Made by a program: the position numbers and the translations under genes | In this document: one piece after another, positions 34,998-47,010 of the stretch | Layout: every line of letters starts with the position of its first letter | Numbering within the stretch: the first letter of the stretch is position 1 | Source: Aurifilum marmelostoma | Taxonomy: Eukaryota; Ascomycota; Sordariomycetes; Diaporthales; Cryphonectriaceae | Direction: 5' to 3' | DNA length: 64,000 nucleotides | Assembly (NCBI GenBank): GCA_027559495.1 | Contig: JAMXSV010000008.1 | Coordinates: 1,736,001 to 1,800,000 of the forward strand | Notes under the pieces: model-generated | Told to the model about the DNA's origin: nothing | The model's database searches: none | What the model saw: the letters and a program-made list of their open reading frames with translations, nothing else

Positions 34998-35647
34998 GTT
35001 TATATAATCGTATTTTTATATCTCGAATGTGTAAATGGGTTTCTCTTATCATCAATGGGCTTTATCAGAGATGGGAAATGTTTCGGTTGTATTTGTTTTT
35101 CCTGAGGGGGCTTGTCGGAGGAGGCATTTCTTTTGTTTTCTTTTTCTCCCCCCTTGTTTTTTGCTGACGTTTTCCTGCGGCGGCGCACTCTTCTTCACCA
35201 CTGCATTATTGCATATGTACCAAGAACTCTCTCACTCGAAAAGCATAGCGAGGCACAATGTTTTCCCACCACAGCAGCCAGCAGAGAACCGTTTGCATTT
35301 CTGGATACCTGTATGATTGGATCTAAGCACCGAAGAGGAGAAAACAAAAGAATAAAAAAAAAGAATCAAAATACATACATGCTTGAATCCATGTCCTATC
35401 ATTCGTGTTGAATTTGGGCCACTCGAGCAACCAAGGAGCTGCTAGGTGAGGGTTAGGGTCAGGGTGTCGCACGGCCACACCTTCTCAAGCCACACCTTCA
35501 ATCTGTCCTCCCAAGATATTTTGAGTGCCGACGACGACATCGACCTCTCTCTTTGTCTGCCTTTACCTGTCTCCGAATCATCGTTCCCTCGATGCAGCAG
35601 CACACGACGCTGTCTCCCGTCTCTACATAGCCTATAATCCACCGACC
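34998..35647. other. 3'UTR of acyltransferase and promoter of RFT1
   Basis: No gene. Contains a degenerate telomere-like GAGGGTTAGGGTCAGGGT at about 35448-35465. Confidence 0.4.
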
Positions 35648-37726
35648 ATGGCGGCAGGGGACGGTGAGACCAAGGTGGTCAGGGGAGCCTCCCTCCTCAT
35701 CCTCCTGCAGGTTGTCTCTCGCGCCATCACTTTTATTGCCAACCAGGTCCTCGTCCGTTTCCTTACTGCCCAGCTGCTCGGCATATCTACACAGCTAGAG
35801 GTCTACTATCTGTCTGTCCTCTTCTTTGCACGGGAGAGCCTGCGGGTGGCTGTCCAGCGGCAAGGCTCCATCTCATCATCATCATCAGCATCAGCATCCT
35901 CAGACCAAGCCCGCGCACAGGCCAGGACAAAGAAGGACGAAGATGAGAATGCATTGGATAAATCAGAAGCACAGGCGGAGGAGATGCAGGCGGTGGTCAA
36001 CCTGGGCTACATTGCCATCCTGCTCGGTCTGGTAGCGGCAGGCGTGTTGGGATGGGGCTACCTCCGATCTGTGCCAACGGACACGATCCTCACCACGCCC
36101 AACTTCACCACCTCCGTCTACATCTACGCCCTGGCCTCCATCCTCGAGCTTCTCTCCGAGCCGGCCTTTGTGGTCATGCAGATCCGCCTCCAGTTCGGCG
36201 CCCGCGCCTCGGCAGAGGCTGTCGCCACGTTTGGCAAGTGTGTCGTTACCCTCACCTCGGCAGTCTGGGCCTCGCGCAGCGGTATCGAGCTGGGCGTGCT
36301 GCCCTTTGCCCTGGGCCAGACCGCCTACGGTCTTGGTCTCTTGGGCGTCTACGCGTGGTATGGCACTGCTTTGTCTGGCCAAGAGGGCTTCTCGCTGTTG
36401 CCGAAGCGCCTGGGTGGCGGCGGCGGCGGCGGCGGCGACCACGGCGGTGTGACGATGGCAGGACGAGGAGACTACTACCTCTTGTCGTACTTCTACCGCC
36501 CCACTGTCAACCTGGCCTCGTCCATGATGGTCCAGAGCTTTGTCAAGCACCTGCTCACCCAGGGCGATACCTTTCTCGTCAGCATCCTGTCCACGACCAC
36601 GGCGCAGGGCGTCTATGCGCTCGCCAACAATTACGGCGGCCTGCTCGCGCGGCTGGTCCTGCAGCCCATCGAGGAGAGCAGCCGGAGCTACTGGAGCCGC
36701 CTCTTGTCCTCTGGTGCCCCTAATGACACAGTCCTGGTTGCTTCGACCAATAAACAGGAGGAGAAGGAGAAGAAGAATGACGAGAAGCAGGGCGATGCGG
36801 CACCGCCACGACCCCAGCCTCCCGCCTCCCCCCAGGCCGCTGCTCTCCACCAGGCCTCGGAGAATCTCACTACACTGCTGCAGGCGTACACCCTCGCCTC
36901 CCTACCACTGCTCGCTCTCGGTCCCGTCGCCGCCCCCCTGGCGCTCTCCATAGTGGCAGGTCCCCAGTGGGCCGCCTCAGGCGCAGGGGACGCCCTCGCC
37001 GCCTATGTCTACTACATCCCCCTCTTGGCCATCAACGGGCTGACAGAGGCCTTTGTCGCCTCCGTCGCCACCGAGGCCCAGGTCCACCGCCAGAGCCTGT
37101 GGATGATGGGCTTCTCGCTCGTGTTCGCCGGCGCGGGGTACGTCTTCATGCGCGTGCTGGGCTGGGGCGCCGTGGGGCTCGTCTGCGCCAACGGGATCAA
37201 CATGGCCTGCAGGATCGCCTGGGCGATCTGGTTCATCCGTGGGTACTTTGCTGCTGCTCATGCTAGGATGGGCCAGAGGGATGCAGGCTGGGAGTTCGCC
37301 AAGGTCCTGCCCAGGCCAGCGGCGGTGGTTGCTGCCGCTGTCGCCGCTCAGGCTGTGAGGAGAGTAGTGGTGGTCGCTACGGGGGCTACCATGGACGTGA
37401 GAGCTGTCATTTTTGAGCTGATCAAGATTGCTGGCGTCGCTTTGCCATTTCTGGGAGTGCTGTATGTCTCTGAGCCTACCCCGCCCCCCCCTTCCTTTTC
37501 TCTCTTTCTACTACCTGTCTACATTATACATTCCCCTCCTCCACTCGTATCTATTTCTCGTCTATCTTCTTTCAAGTTTTGATCTATGCATGATACTGAC
37601 ACATCTCATTTTCCTTCATTTTTTTTTTTTTCAATGAACAGTGCCATCTCCGAACGTGGGTTCCTCATCCAGTGCTACCAGACTGTGCGAGGTCACAGAG
37701 CACAGCCTCCTGGTCGTACCAAATGA
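35648..37726 (+). CDS. RFT1: RFT1, ER membrane protein of dolichol-oligosaccharide assembly
   Basis: Exons 35648-37461 and 37642-37726 (180-nt intron ending tgaacag) give 632 aa. Start at 35648 (accATGgcg). Family features: GASLLILLQVVSRAITFIANQVLVRFLTAQLLGISTQLEVYYLSVLFFARESLR at the N-terminus, SEPAFVVMQIRLQFGARA, VKHLLTQGDTFLVS...QGVYALANNYGGLLARLVLQPIEESSR, PLLAINGLTEAFVASVATEAQVHRQS, and at the end the spliced LGVLAISERGFLIQ. RFT1 is an MOP-superfamily ER protein needed for dolichol-PP-Man5GlcNAc2 maturation in N-glycosylation. It is longer than usual because of low-complexity insertions: Ser/Ala/acidic at residues 73-113, a Gly8 run near 257, and a Lys/Glu/Pro loop near 360-400. Converges with DBP3 (289 bp between stops). 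Confidence 0.93.
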
Positions 37727-38015
37727 AGAGTGGAGAGCCGGTGGGTTCCATCCAGCCCACAAGTCTGCCAACTCAAAGCCGCCAAGACACAGACCGACAT
37801 TGGCCCTCTGCACCCCAACTGTTTTTGTGATCGATCGGATCCGATGATGAGTTGCGAGCGGCGAAACCGGGTGAACATCGATCGGTCAAGACCCGAAAGT
37901 TTGTGGCCGGATAAAAGAGGGAAAACAAGCAAGGGTAGAGTGGAATCATTCCTTGGCCATGTGGTCCCAGCGCTTCCGCGCGCGTGCGTGCGTCTCTGCT
38001 TCCGTTTCCCTTGGT

Positions 38016-40059
38016 TTAGTCAAAGGTGATCTTGGTGGCCTTCTTGCTCATGTCAACATCCTTGAAGAAGGCGCCGTAGGCGTCGTGCTGCTTCTTCTTG
38101 ACGGTTGTGCCGAACTTGAGCAGCTCCTCGGGCACGTGTTGGTTTGCGGCCTTGAGCACGTTGATTAATCTGAGAAGGGTAGACTGGTCAGCGTCGGTGA
38201 CATAAACAAGGCAAAAAAGTAAAATAGATGGAAGACTTACGAGCCAGAGTGTGCCTTGTCGTGCTCGGTGAACAGAGTGATAGCCTTGCCATCCTTGCCG
38301 GCACGACCTGTGCGGCCGATGCGGTGGACATAGTCCTCGATGGTCAGAGGGAACTGTTGTATATGAGACTTGTTAGCATCCCCTCACCGATCACCCCGTG
38401 GGAAAAGAAAAGCAGGTTTCAGCAGCACAGGAGAGTCGGACATACCGTAAGATTGATGACGAGCTTGACCTCCGGGATATCCAGGCCTCGTGCAGCCACA
38501 TCTGTAGCCAGCAGCACCGTGGTGGTTCCGGCCTTGAAGGCCTCGAGGCTCCTGGTCCTCTGCTCCTGGCGCAAGTCGCCATGGATGGCCACGACCTCGA
38601 CGCCCCGGCTCTGCAGGAACTGCTCGACGCGCGTGGTCTCCTTCTTGTACAGACAAAACACCAGGATCCTGTCGTTCTTGGCCTTGCCCCGCTGGTTGTC
38701 CTTGAGGATCTCCAGCAGCCGCCTCTCCTTGCCCCTGGGGTCGACCACCTCGACGGTCTGCACAATGCGGCTGTTGGCCTGCAGCTCGACGGTGCCGTTC
38801 CCGCTGCCGTCGGCGCCGGGCTTGTTCTTGTTGATGACGACCTTGACCGGGTCGACCATGAAGCTCTCGGCCAGGCCGCGCACGGTGTCGGGCCAGGTCG
38901 CCGTGAACATGAGCGTCTGCCGCGCCTCCCGCGCCGGACACTGCCCGATGATCTCCTTGATGTCGTCCTCGAACCCCTTGTCCAGCATGCGGTCCGCCTC
39001 GTCGAGGACCACAAACGCCGCCTCGCCCAGCGCCACGCAGCCCTCGGCCAAGAAGTCCTTGAGCCGGCCGGGTGTCGCCACCACAATGTCCGCGCCGCCG
39101 CTCCGCCGCAGCAGGCTGCGCTGCTCGTCCTTGCTCGCGCCGCCGTACAGGCAGACGGCCGAGAGGCCTGCCAGCGAGGCGAGGTTGGAGATGGCCTCGT
39201 GGGTCTGCATGGCGAGCTCGCGGGTGGGCGACACAATCACGGCGCGGGCGTGCACGGCTGCGCCGCCAGCCCGGCCGGACTTCTTGTTGGGAAGCGAGGA
39301 CAGGGCCTCGATGCACGGGAGGGAGAAGGCGTAGGTCTTTCCCGAGCCCGTCTCGGCGATTCCGATCACGTCGCGGCCAGAGAGGGAGAAGGGCCAGGAG
39401 GCGGCCTGGATGGGGGTCGGGGTCGTGAAGGTCTTGAAGGGGCCCTTGGAGAGGAGGCGGGAGGGAGGGAGTTGGTCAAACTTGAGGATCGGGCGGAGGT
39501 CAGAGGCAGGGTTGATCGTGATGTGGTTGTCCTTGAGGAAAGTATCAATCTCGGACTGCGGCACGGCGCCCAGGGCAGCGGTTTGTTGATATCTCGTCGA
39601 GTCGCCGTTCGCTGTTGTTGCTGCCGCGGCCAGGGCTGACGCTGAGGAGGGCTCGTCGGTTTCGCCCTCTGCCTCGTGCTTCTTGCTCTTCTTGTCCTTG
39701 GACTTCTTGGACTTCTTCTTCTTTTCTTCCTTTGCTGGGGACTCGCCATTCACAGGCGCATCGGCTGTGACGTCGTCGACGTCCATCTCGTCGGCTGGGG
39801 CGACAAGATCGCCATCAGCACCATTTTGTTCCTCCGCCAATTGTTTCTCCTTGCGCTTCTTTTCTTTCTTGTCCTTCTTCTCCTTTTTGTCCTTCTTATC
39901 CTTCTTCTTCTCCCTGTCCTTCTTGCCCTTCTTCGATTTCTTTTCCTTCAGAGGCGCGTCACCTTCCTCTGCAGTGGCAGCATCGTCAGTCTTGACCTTC
40001 TTGATCTTCTTGACCTCGTCGGTCTCGCCTTCAAGGCGATGCTTCTTGCTGCTAGACAT
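38016..40059 (-). CDS. DBP3: DEAD-box ATP-dependent RNA helicase DBP3
   Basis: Exons 38446-40059, 38241-38353 and 38016-38169 (introns 92 and 71 nt) give 626 aa. Start at 40059 (MSSSKKHRLEGETDEVKK). The first 150 residues are a Lys/Glu-rich, KEKK/KDKK-repeat nucleolar-type extension. Then come Q motif and motif I (FTTPTPIQAASWPF, AETGSGKT at about 235), PTRELAMQT, TPGRLKDFL, VLDEAD at about 351, TATWP (replacing SAT), RILVFCLYKKET, DVAARGLDIPEV and HRIGRTGRAG across intron 1. The C-terminus LLKFGTTVKKK...KITFD matches DBP3 orthologues. DBP3 acts in the nucleolus in 60S pre-rRNA processing (ITS1 A3 cleavage in yeast). The long plus-strand ORFs opposite are shadows. Confidence 0.94.
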
Positions 40060-40904
40060 GACTGCGCTGGATGTGGTGAGTCCGGTGGCCCAGAGGTGCG
40101 CAGAAAGAATTGTTCCTGCGAGTTTGGAGTCGAGTCGTCGCAATGCAGGGTGTATTCGAAATTTTTTTGGGGACTCTTGGACTTGGCCCAATTCTGCCGG
40201 CTTTGGTCGTTTAGCAGGGGTCCAGGCGGTGAAGGCTGTGGATCAGATGAGGGCTTGCACAGAGATATCTGCTACATGTGAGAAGGCCCCAATGCAATTG
40301 GAGCTAGACTAGGGGCTGCACCAGGATTGATAGAGATAGCCCTTGGGTATCCAGCCAGCCTACCTCAATTGCCCACCTAATTCTGTTATACGATTGTTTT
40401 TTTTTCAACTACAGTATATGAACCTTGCTTTTATGATGGGAATAAGAATTGCTTAAAAATACTAGTGAAAAGAACAAATTTGATTGCATTGAATTTATAT
40501 ACGCTCAACATTTTGGAATCCAAAGGCTGCTTGAATATCTTCGCTCGTTCAGACCCCGAGGTTGACTATTGTCACAGCATGACCCGGATGCACTGTATTG
40601 TATAATCATTGACTGATTTCTTCTTATCTTCCTACTCACTTTCCAGATGTGTCCCTTCTATTCACGTACTTATGTCAGATTGACTGCACTGAATGTTTGC
40701 ACAGCACACTAGGTCCAAACACTTGAGCAAAATCAAGAATGATGTGCATAGGATCATGGTTTGCATTCAAGATACTAATAAATAGCCCCGACCCTCCATA
40801 ACTGAGGCCTCACAACACCCGCCTAGCCAACAGCTCGACTTATCTTTCTTATATGCCACATCCTCATCATCCTCAGCCAGAAAAAAAAACCCATCACATC
40901 ACTC
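40060..40904. other. Intergenic between DBP3 promoter and sugar porter 3' end
   Basis: Moderately AT-rich; no gene or repeat recognised. Confidence 0.4.
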
Positions 40905-42767
40905 TCAAGACGCATCCCCAGCAACTTCAGAGTGCTCCAGCCCCTTCTCCTTGTCTCCACCAGCAATAGGGCCGCCCTCAGCCCTCTGCTGGAACGTCTG
41001 GGTCGGCTGCCAGTGCTTGCTATTTTTGGCGGCGGTCAGGCCGTGCATCTCGGCGTACAACTCGTCGACCTGCTCGAGGGACAAGCCCTTGGTTTCGTAG
41101 ATGAAGAAGTAGACAAAGGCGATGCAGATGAAGCAGCACCCGAACCAGATGAAGAAGATCTTGCTCTGGAGGTTGGCGTAGCCGGGGCCGTAGTTGACCA
41201 GGTAGGGGGTGGCGTAGGCAATGGCCCAGTTGAGAAGCCACTGGATGCAGAGATTAGCACACGAATGGATAAAGGACATGGAAAGTGAAGAAAGAGGGGG
41301 AAGCTTACGTTGGTGGCGGTGGTCATGGCCAGACCTCTAGCCCTGTTCTTCAGAGGAAAGATCTCGCCGGTAACGACCCAGGCCAAGGGACCCCAGGTCG
41401 AGGCAAAGAAGAAGATGTAAATGCACACAAAGGCGATGCCCGCCTTCTGGGCAGCGACGTTGTACACGAGGATATTGCCATCCGAGTCCTGGCCCGTGGT
41501 CAAAGTGCCTAGCATGGCCACGAGGAACTGGCTGACGCACATACCCACGGCACCCCAGAACAGGAGGGGGCGGCGGCCAAACTTGTCGACGGCGTACAGG
41601 CCCGGAATCGTGGAGACGACGTTGATCACCGAGGTGATGACCTGGATGATGAAGCCATTGCTGATGCCCGAGTTGATGAAGTATTGCGTGCCCTATATTG
41701 TGAAGGGATTAGCTTTCTCGATTCCCTCTCAAAGAAACTACGCAATTCGGATGTGGAGACCACGAACATAGTAAAAGATGAAGTTGATGCCAGTGAGCTG
41801 CTGCAGGGCCTGGAGACCCATTCCAGTAAGCTGGCGCTTCAGCATGTTGCCCCGGAAGCAGTCGATGTAGCTGGCCTTGCCCAGGCTGACCTCGTACTCG
41901 TGGTTGGCGCGGATCTCGGCCAGCTCAGCCTGGATGCCGGGATGGTCTGCAGGAATGCGCCGGATACGGCCCAGGGCTTTGGCAGCCTTGTCGTGGCGGC
42001 CGCGCTTGATGAGGTAGCGGGGGGACTCTGGGAGAATCAGCATGCCGCCGATGAGAATGATAGCCCAGGCGAATTGGACGGCGATGGGGATGCGGTAGGA
42101 GCCCGTATCCTGGCGGTTGGCGGTGGCGTTGTCGACAATGGCGGCGAGGAGGAGACCAATGGTGATGGCGAACTGGTAAGCGCCGACAATCGCGCCTCGA
42201 ATCCATCTGGAGAGGGTATGAAATGTTAATTGAGAATTCCTGTATGGAGGAAGAGGGGGGGAAAGCTTGATTGTTATAAATACTTGGTAAAGGGGTCACA
42301 TACTTTGGTGCCGTCTCGGACTGGTACAGCGGGATGAGAGCAGAGATGAGACCAACGCCAAACCCAGCAAAAAAGCGACCCGCCAGGAACAGAGGCAGGG
42401 CCACAGCGGCAGTCTGGAAGATGACGCCGAGGATGAACACCACCGAGGAGGCGATCAGTGCGAGCCGGCGACCAATCGTGTCAGCCAGGAACGAAGAACC
42501 CAGCGCGCCAAAGAAGGTGCCCGCCGACAGGATGGAGACGATGGCGGACTGTTGCGAGGGCGAGATGCTCAGGTCGCCGTCCGAGTTTCTGTACCCAGTC
42601 GAGAAGAGGCGATCGAAATATGGCATGGCCAGGATGCCGCTGATTGTGCCTGTGTCGTAGCCGAACAGCACACCACCGAAGGCCACAAAGGACCCAATGG
42701 CTATCGCCGGCCATGCCTTGCCAGCCTCATCTGAGTGCTTGATGGATAGCTTGCGTAGTTGAGACAT
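40905..42767 (-). CDS. MFS hexose transporter, fungal glucose-transporter type
   Basis: Four exons, 42304-42767, 41768-42206, 41309-41692 and 40905-41240 (introns 97, 75 and 68 nt), give 540 aa. The second intron starts gttcgt, an unusual but acceptable donor. Sugar-porter motifs: GGVLFGYDTGTISGIL, DTIGRRLAL, GRFFAGFGVGLISALIPLYQSETAPKWIRG (spliced), PESPRYLIKRGR, QQLTGINFIFYYGTQYF (spliced; QQxTGxNxxxYY motif), DKFGRRPLL, GEIFPLKNRARG and YETKGLSLEQVDEL. This matches fungal high-affinity glucose transporters. Expected at the plasma membrane; sensor-type paralogues have long tails, whereas here the tail is only about 50 residues, so transport is likelier than sensing. The promoter (42768-43050) contains C/G runs that could bind carbon-repression factors, which I cannot confirm. 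Confidence 0.93.
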
Positions 42768-45700
42768 GATGAGTGTTGATAGCTGGTGGTCAGACCTCCC
42801 TGAGCTCTCGTACAGAAAAGTATGTTTGCAGGTAAGTTGACGACTGTTTTGGGGGCCCAAGTTCCACCACGAGGAGAGCTCACGGGTCACAAGGCAGGCA
42901 GGACAGAGTAAAATGAGGAGGGCGAGGACGATCCCTCTCTATATATATTGTTGACCTCTGGTTTGGGGGGGACTAATTAATGTCGTAATCTTTTCTGTTC
43001 CCCGCATTGCACCTGCTGTCTCGTCTAGCCCTCTCATCTTCCTCTCTGCTCGTGATTAAGTGGTAGCACCAGGGTTGTAGTTGCATCCCGTGTCCACGGA
43101 AGGGGAAGCCAAGAGCCAAGTGGGAAGGGCCGAAAGAGAATACCAGGTAGCTCCGTTAAGGTTGTGTCGATACCGGGGAATACGGGGTCGGCTCCATGTT
43201 TCGAATCTGGGGAAGCCTGCAGGACTTGGAGAACATGGGCTAGTCACAAGGACAAGGCTCGCCACTAGTCTAGAGGGGAGGAGGGAGGGGGCAGCTGTTC
43301 TTCTCCTGCTGGGGTTGTGGTCTTCATGGCGGGTAGGAGAGAAGACTGCCAGATGCCCAGAAGTCTGGGCTGGTCATGGCCGACACGGCATCCGCCATCG
43401 TTAGTCTTAGCGCTGCCCGTAGGCTTGGTTTTTGTGAACAGAATGGGGCTCAACTTGGCTGTTTCTCTTCCTACTACGGTGGTCATGGAGTGGCTGAGCG
43501 GCTGGGCGCCACGCCCGCCGTCCTCCAGTCACCGTTTGCGGATCCCGAGGCCCAGGGGCTTGCACTGTTGGGCAACACAGTAGCTGCAAGCGCGTGCTGT
43601 GCCGTGATCTCTGATAGCATCATTGATCTTGGCTCGATGGCGGAATCCCAAGGCTATCGACATGCGTGGTCTTGATATACTTTTACTATAGTAGCTATAC
43701 TAAACATGATGGTGTGTTATCCCAAGGTATTCCTAAGCAGTAGTACTTCAAATGGCCAGTATTTTTACAGTGTTGGGGTTCTTTTTTGCCCTGATAAATC
43801 CCCAGGCGAGAGTGAAGGAGCCTGGGCAGACATCCCATGCGTAGGAATTACAAGGAGCCAGATGGGTCTGTCACTCCTCCGCTTGCAACCTTGGGTTGCT
43901 TCCTTTCCCTTTTTCGCTATTTTTTTCGACCAGGGTAAAAACTCTAAAATCCTCAGATCTCAAAAGTTTCGGCAGCGAGCGACTCGAGCTGCCTTGGTTT
44001 GAGCAGGCGTCATAAATCTCGCCAAAACGGCCGGCCGCACACCGGCCTTAGCCACGAGTCACCAACACGCCAAGGTGAAGGAATCTCTGCCAGGGCCTGG
44101 GATCTCAGGGCATGGCACTGGAACCTTGATGGTGATGATGTATATTTGGATCTACAAGACTATAGTAGTAGCCTTGGCAGCAGTCTCCCAGGCTTGTGAT
44201 CAGGCCGATTTGGCATGTGCTTGCTGCGTAATTTTGTAGCATAGTAGAGGGAATATGGGATGCTGCGCACACCAGTGTAGTTTGAATGTTTACAGCCGCT
44301 GAGGCTTTGAGAATTGACATGCTGACTTGACAAGAAGGTTATGCCTCAGAAAAACTTATACAGTGCTCTCCACCCCACATGGAAGAGACAATGATGCCGA
44401 TCTGTTTCAGAACTGTATCTAGCATTGTACTATGGTATACAGAGTTCTTCGGCATCTTCATTGCCAGCACCTCTCCAGATTCATCATCACTACTCTGTTG
44501 TGCGCCTTAGCATAAGGATGTCAATACTTGGGCTTCGGTCTGTCCGAATGAGCCTGCAGGTTTAAGACAAGATGGTTCCAAAACCTTGAGCTCACTAAAT
44601 GGTGTGAACATGGTGGGGTGTCCGGGGTGTGGGGGGTGGGTTCTGGGCCCTCCACAGTGGCTGGGGTCATGTCAGGGAAAAGCTGGAGAGTACCACGTCT
44701 TGTAAAACCATAGCTCTTAGTCATGAGGTGCTGCCACAGCAGATCATTGAGGCATATCTGAACATCAGGCCATCCAGAGTCATTCATAACAGACACCCTC
44801 CATTTTTGTCAGTCGAGAATTTGAGCTTGTGGCCATTGATACACTGGGCTCAAGTGTGCTGGATATTTTGTGCATGATCCACTGACAAGCCACCTACTCA
44901 CTTGGGCCTCCTGCAGCCACTGCAGAGTCTAGCTCCTCTGGATGCAGCTCAACAATGCGACGGAGAATCGCTCGCTGACACCTCATGCAGGAGCACACTG
45001 GGTGAAGGAGACTCGCTTTGGCCTAAAATGCCTCTCGGACACACCTGTCCGCACGATACATGTCTATTGTATTTAGCAGACCAGATCCTGCGCGTGGAGA
45101 TTGGATACACGTAAATGGCTGTGTGGGTGTGATTTTGTTGGGATTTTGTATATTTCAATAATGATGGGCAGAAGAGAATCCTTGATATGAAAATGACAAC
45201 ATTTTGGCGGACTGGCTTTGTGATGCTAGTATCAAGTACAGACAGTGTCATCACCGCTCATCAGGATGTTGAGCAATGTGTTGGCAAGATATCTAGCAGG
45301 CAATTACAATTCAAGATTACACAGACTTACTTTCATGCTTGATCACTTGCCCGAGGACCACTCCTCACCTAGAAACGCTGTCCTCTTTCTCGGACAGGGC
45401 AGCCATAACATATCTGGAGACAGCCTGCATTGACTGCAAAATCTGCCCGCGGGTCGTATAATTGCTGCTCGATTAGCAAGCACCAATCGAGAGAGAACTT
45501 CACCAAGTTACTCCAGAGTATCTTGACAGGCAAGTCTGAGCAATGTCTGATGGAGGGTCATAGAGAAGCAGAGGACCAACCTGCCAGGCCCAGCACAACA
45601 GCACTTACCTCATGATCAATGCAGTAGCTAGCAGTGCCAGAAGTCAATCAACTGCGGGCCACTTCTATGCTGTATGCGGTAAAGACTATAAAATCATGAG

Positions 45701-46200
45701 TGCAGGATTGGGACGAGTTGAAGAGGGCCAAAGAAACCGCATACTGGTTCCTCAGCTTGAGTGCTACACATGACAAGGTTTCTGGAACGCAGGGCTCTTG
45801 CATGTGTCTGACAATCACATCATCATGTAATCACTATTTCTTGTTGGATAGAGACTCTACTAAATCTCATTGTTGCCTTTTGTCCAACCTTCTCCTAGAA
45901 GAAAACTTAAAAGTCGACTTGAATGTGAAGATTGAGTGTCACTGAGGAAGAAAGAATCATTGTCCAAAAGACGAAACAATCTATTGGCGTATATTACAGT
46001 TCTGAGCAGCTACCATCCCCATTCCATATACACATCTACCATCCCTCTGCCCCCGTCCACTCGTGTCCATCACACTGTTGTATGTACAGTTTGTATATAC
46101 AGACTGACCATTTCCAAAGAGCCCATATCCCATTGCATCACCATTAGATGTAATCATCCAATGACGAATTACCGTTGTTTGCTGTTTCCAAAAAGGCCAT
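42768..46200. other. 3.4-kb gene-poor interval
   Basis: Short ORFs only. The plus ORF 43376-43675 (99 aa) is the best open frame but resembles no family I know and has no splice partners. Moderately AT-rich from 43680 on. No tRNA, repeat array or transposon ends recognised. Confidence 0.4.
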
Positions 46201-47010
46201 TTATGCCGAGAAGCGGGCCATGCGGCGAGCGGTGGCGGCGCCGGTAGCAGCAGTAGAGTTGCCGGCGGCCATCTGGACGGGGACGCAGCCGCCAAAGGGG
46301 CCAGCATTGCTGGGGTTGACGAGCTTGACGATGCACGCGTTGGCCTGGCCGGCGATGGTGCCCGTGCAGGTGGTGCCGGCGGGCATGTTGACCTTGAAGG
46401 GGTAGTCCTCGTTGATGTTGGTGGCGCGCTTCATGATGCCCATGGCCTGGAGGGCGCGGGCCCAGAAGCGCTTGTCGCTCTTGCGGATCTCGCCGTCGTT
46501 GCCCGGCACCTGGGTCTCGACCTCCATCTCCTCCCAGGTCTCTCCCGTGCCGTCGGCGTTGACCATGGCCTTGTAGGGGCCGGCACCGTCCGAGGTGACA
46601 ATGTGCAGGGTGCCAGAGACGGAGCCGCCGGGGCTGACCTGGGGAAGAGTAGAGCCAGAGAGGGCCATGGCGGCCTTGGTGCCGGATTCGATGTCATTGT
46701 CTCCTTGCTGCAGTGGGTTGTCAGTATCAAGTCACTCCATTGCTCTGTCAAGATGCAACGATCAGGATAGCTGTCTTGATGATTGGATACTCACGCCATT
46801 GGTACGGCCGCAGGCGTCCGCCGCGTCACCCTTGAAGACGGTGGTATCGGGCTCGGTGACCTTGTTCCGGCCAGCGCCAGGAATCACACCACCCTGGATA
46901 CCGAGGGCAGTTCCGTTGCCGCCAGCATCGCCAGTGGCGACAGCGATCTTGCCGTGGGCGGCAACGAGGGGAGAGGCTGCGAGAGCGAGGACGAAGAGCT
47001 TGGAGAACAT
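46201..47010 (-). CDS. Egh16/MAS-family secreted protein (appressorium-associated family)
   Basis: Exons 46795-47010 and 46201-46707 (87-nt intron, gtgagt..ctgcag) give 240 aa. Signal peptide MFSKLFVLALAASPLVAA, then HGKIAVATGDAGGNGTALGI, GVIPGAGRNKVTEPDTTVF, DACGRTNGQGDNDIESG across the intron, PQVSPGGSVSGTLHIVTSDGAGPYKA and AGTTCTGTIAGQANACIVKLVNPSNAGPFGGCVPVQ. This is the pattern of the fungal Egh16-like family, which includes barley powdery mildew Egh16 and Magnaporthe MAS/GAS proteins expressed during appressorium formation. Biochemical function is unknown; members are also found in insect pathogens and saprotrophs, so presence alone does not prove a pathogen. No membrane anchor is visible. 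Confidence 0.9.

Noticed and set aside
33634..35055. 473-aa minus-strand ORF opposite the acyltransferase gene
   Set aside because: Same composition shadow (His/Gly/Glu/Val-rich); the sense frame carries the family motifs.
38398..39639. 413-aa plus-strand ORF opposite DBP3
   Set aside because: Antisense shadow of a GC-rich conserved helicase; no recognisable protein features.
43376..43675. 99-aa plus-strand ORF as a gene
   Set aside because: Open by chance length, no family resemblance, no plausible promoter or splice partners.
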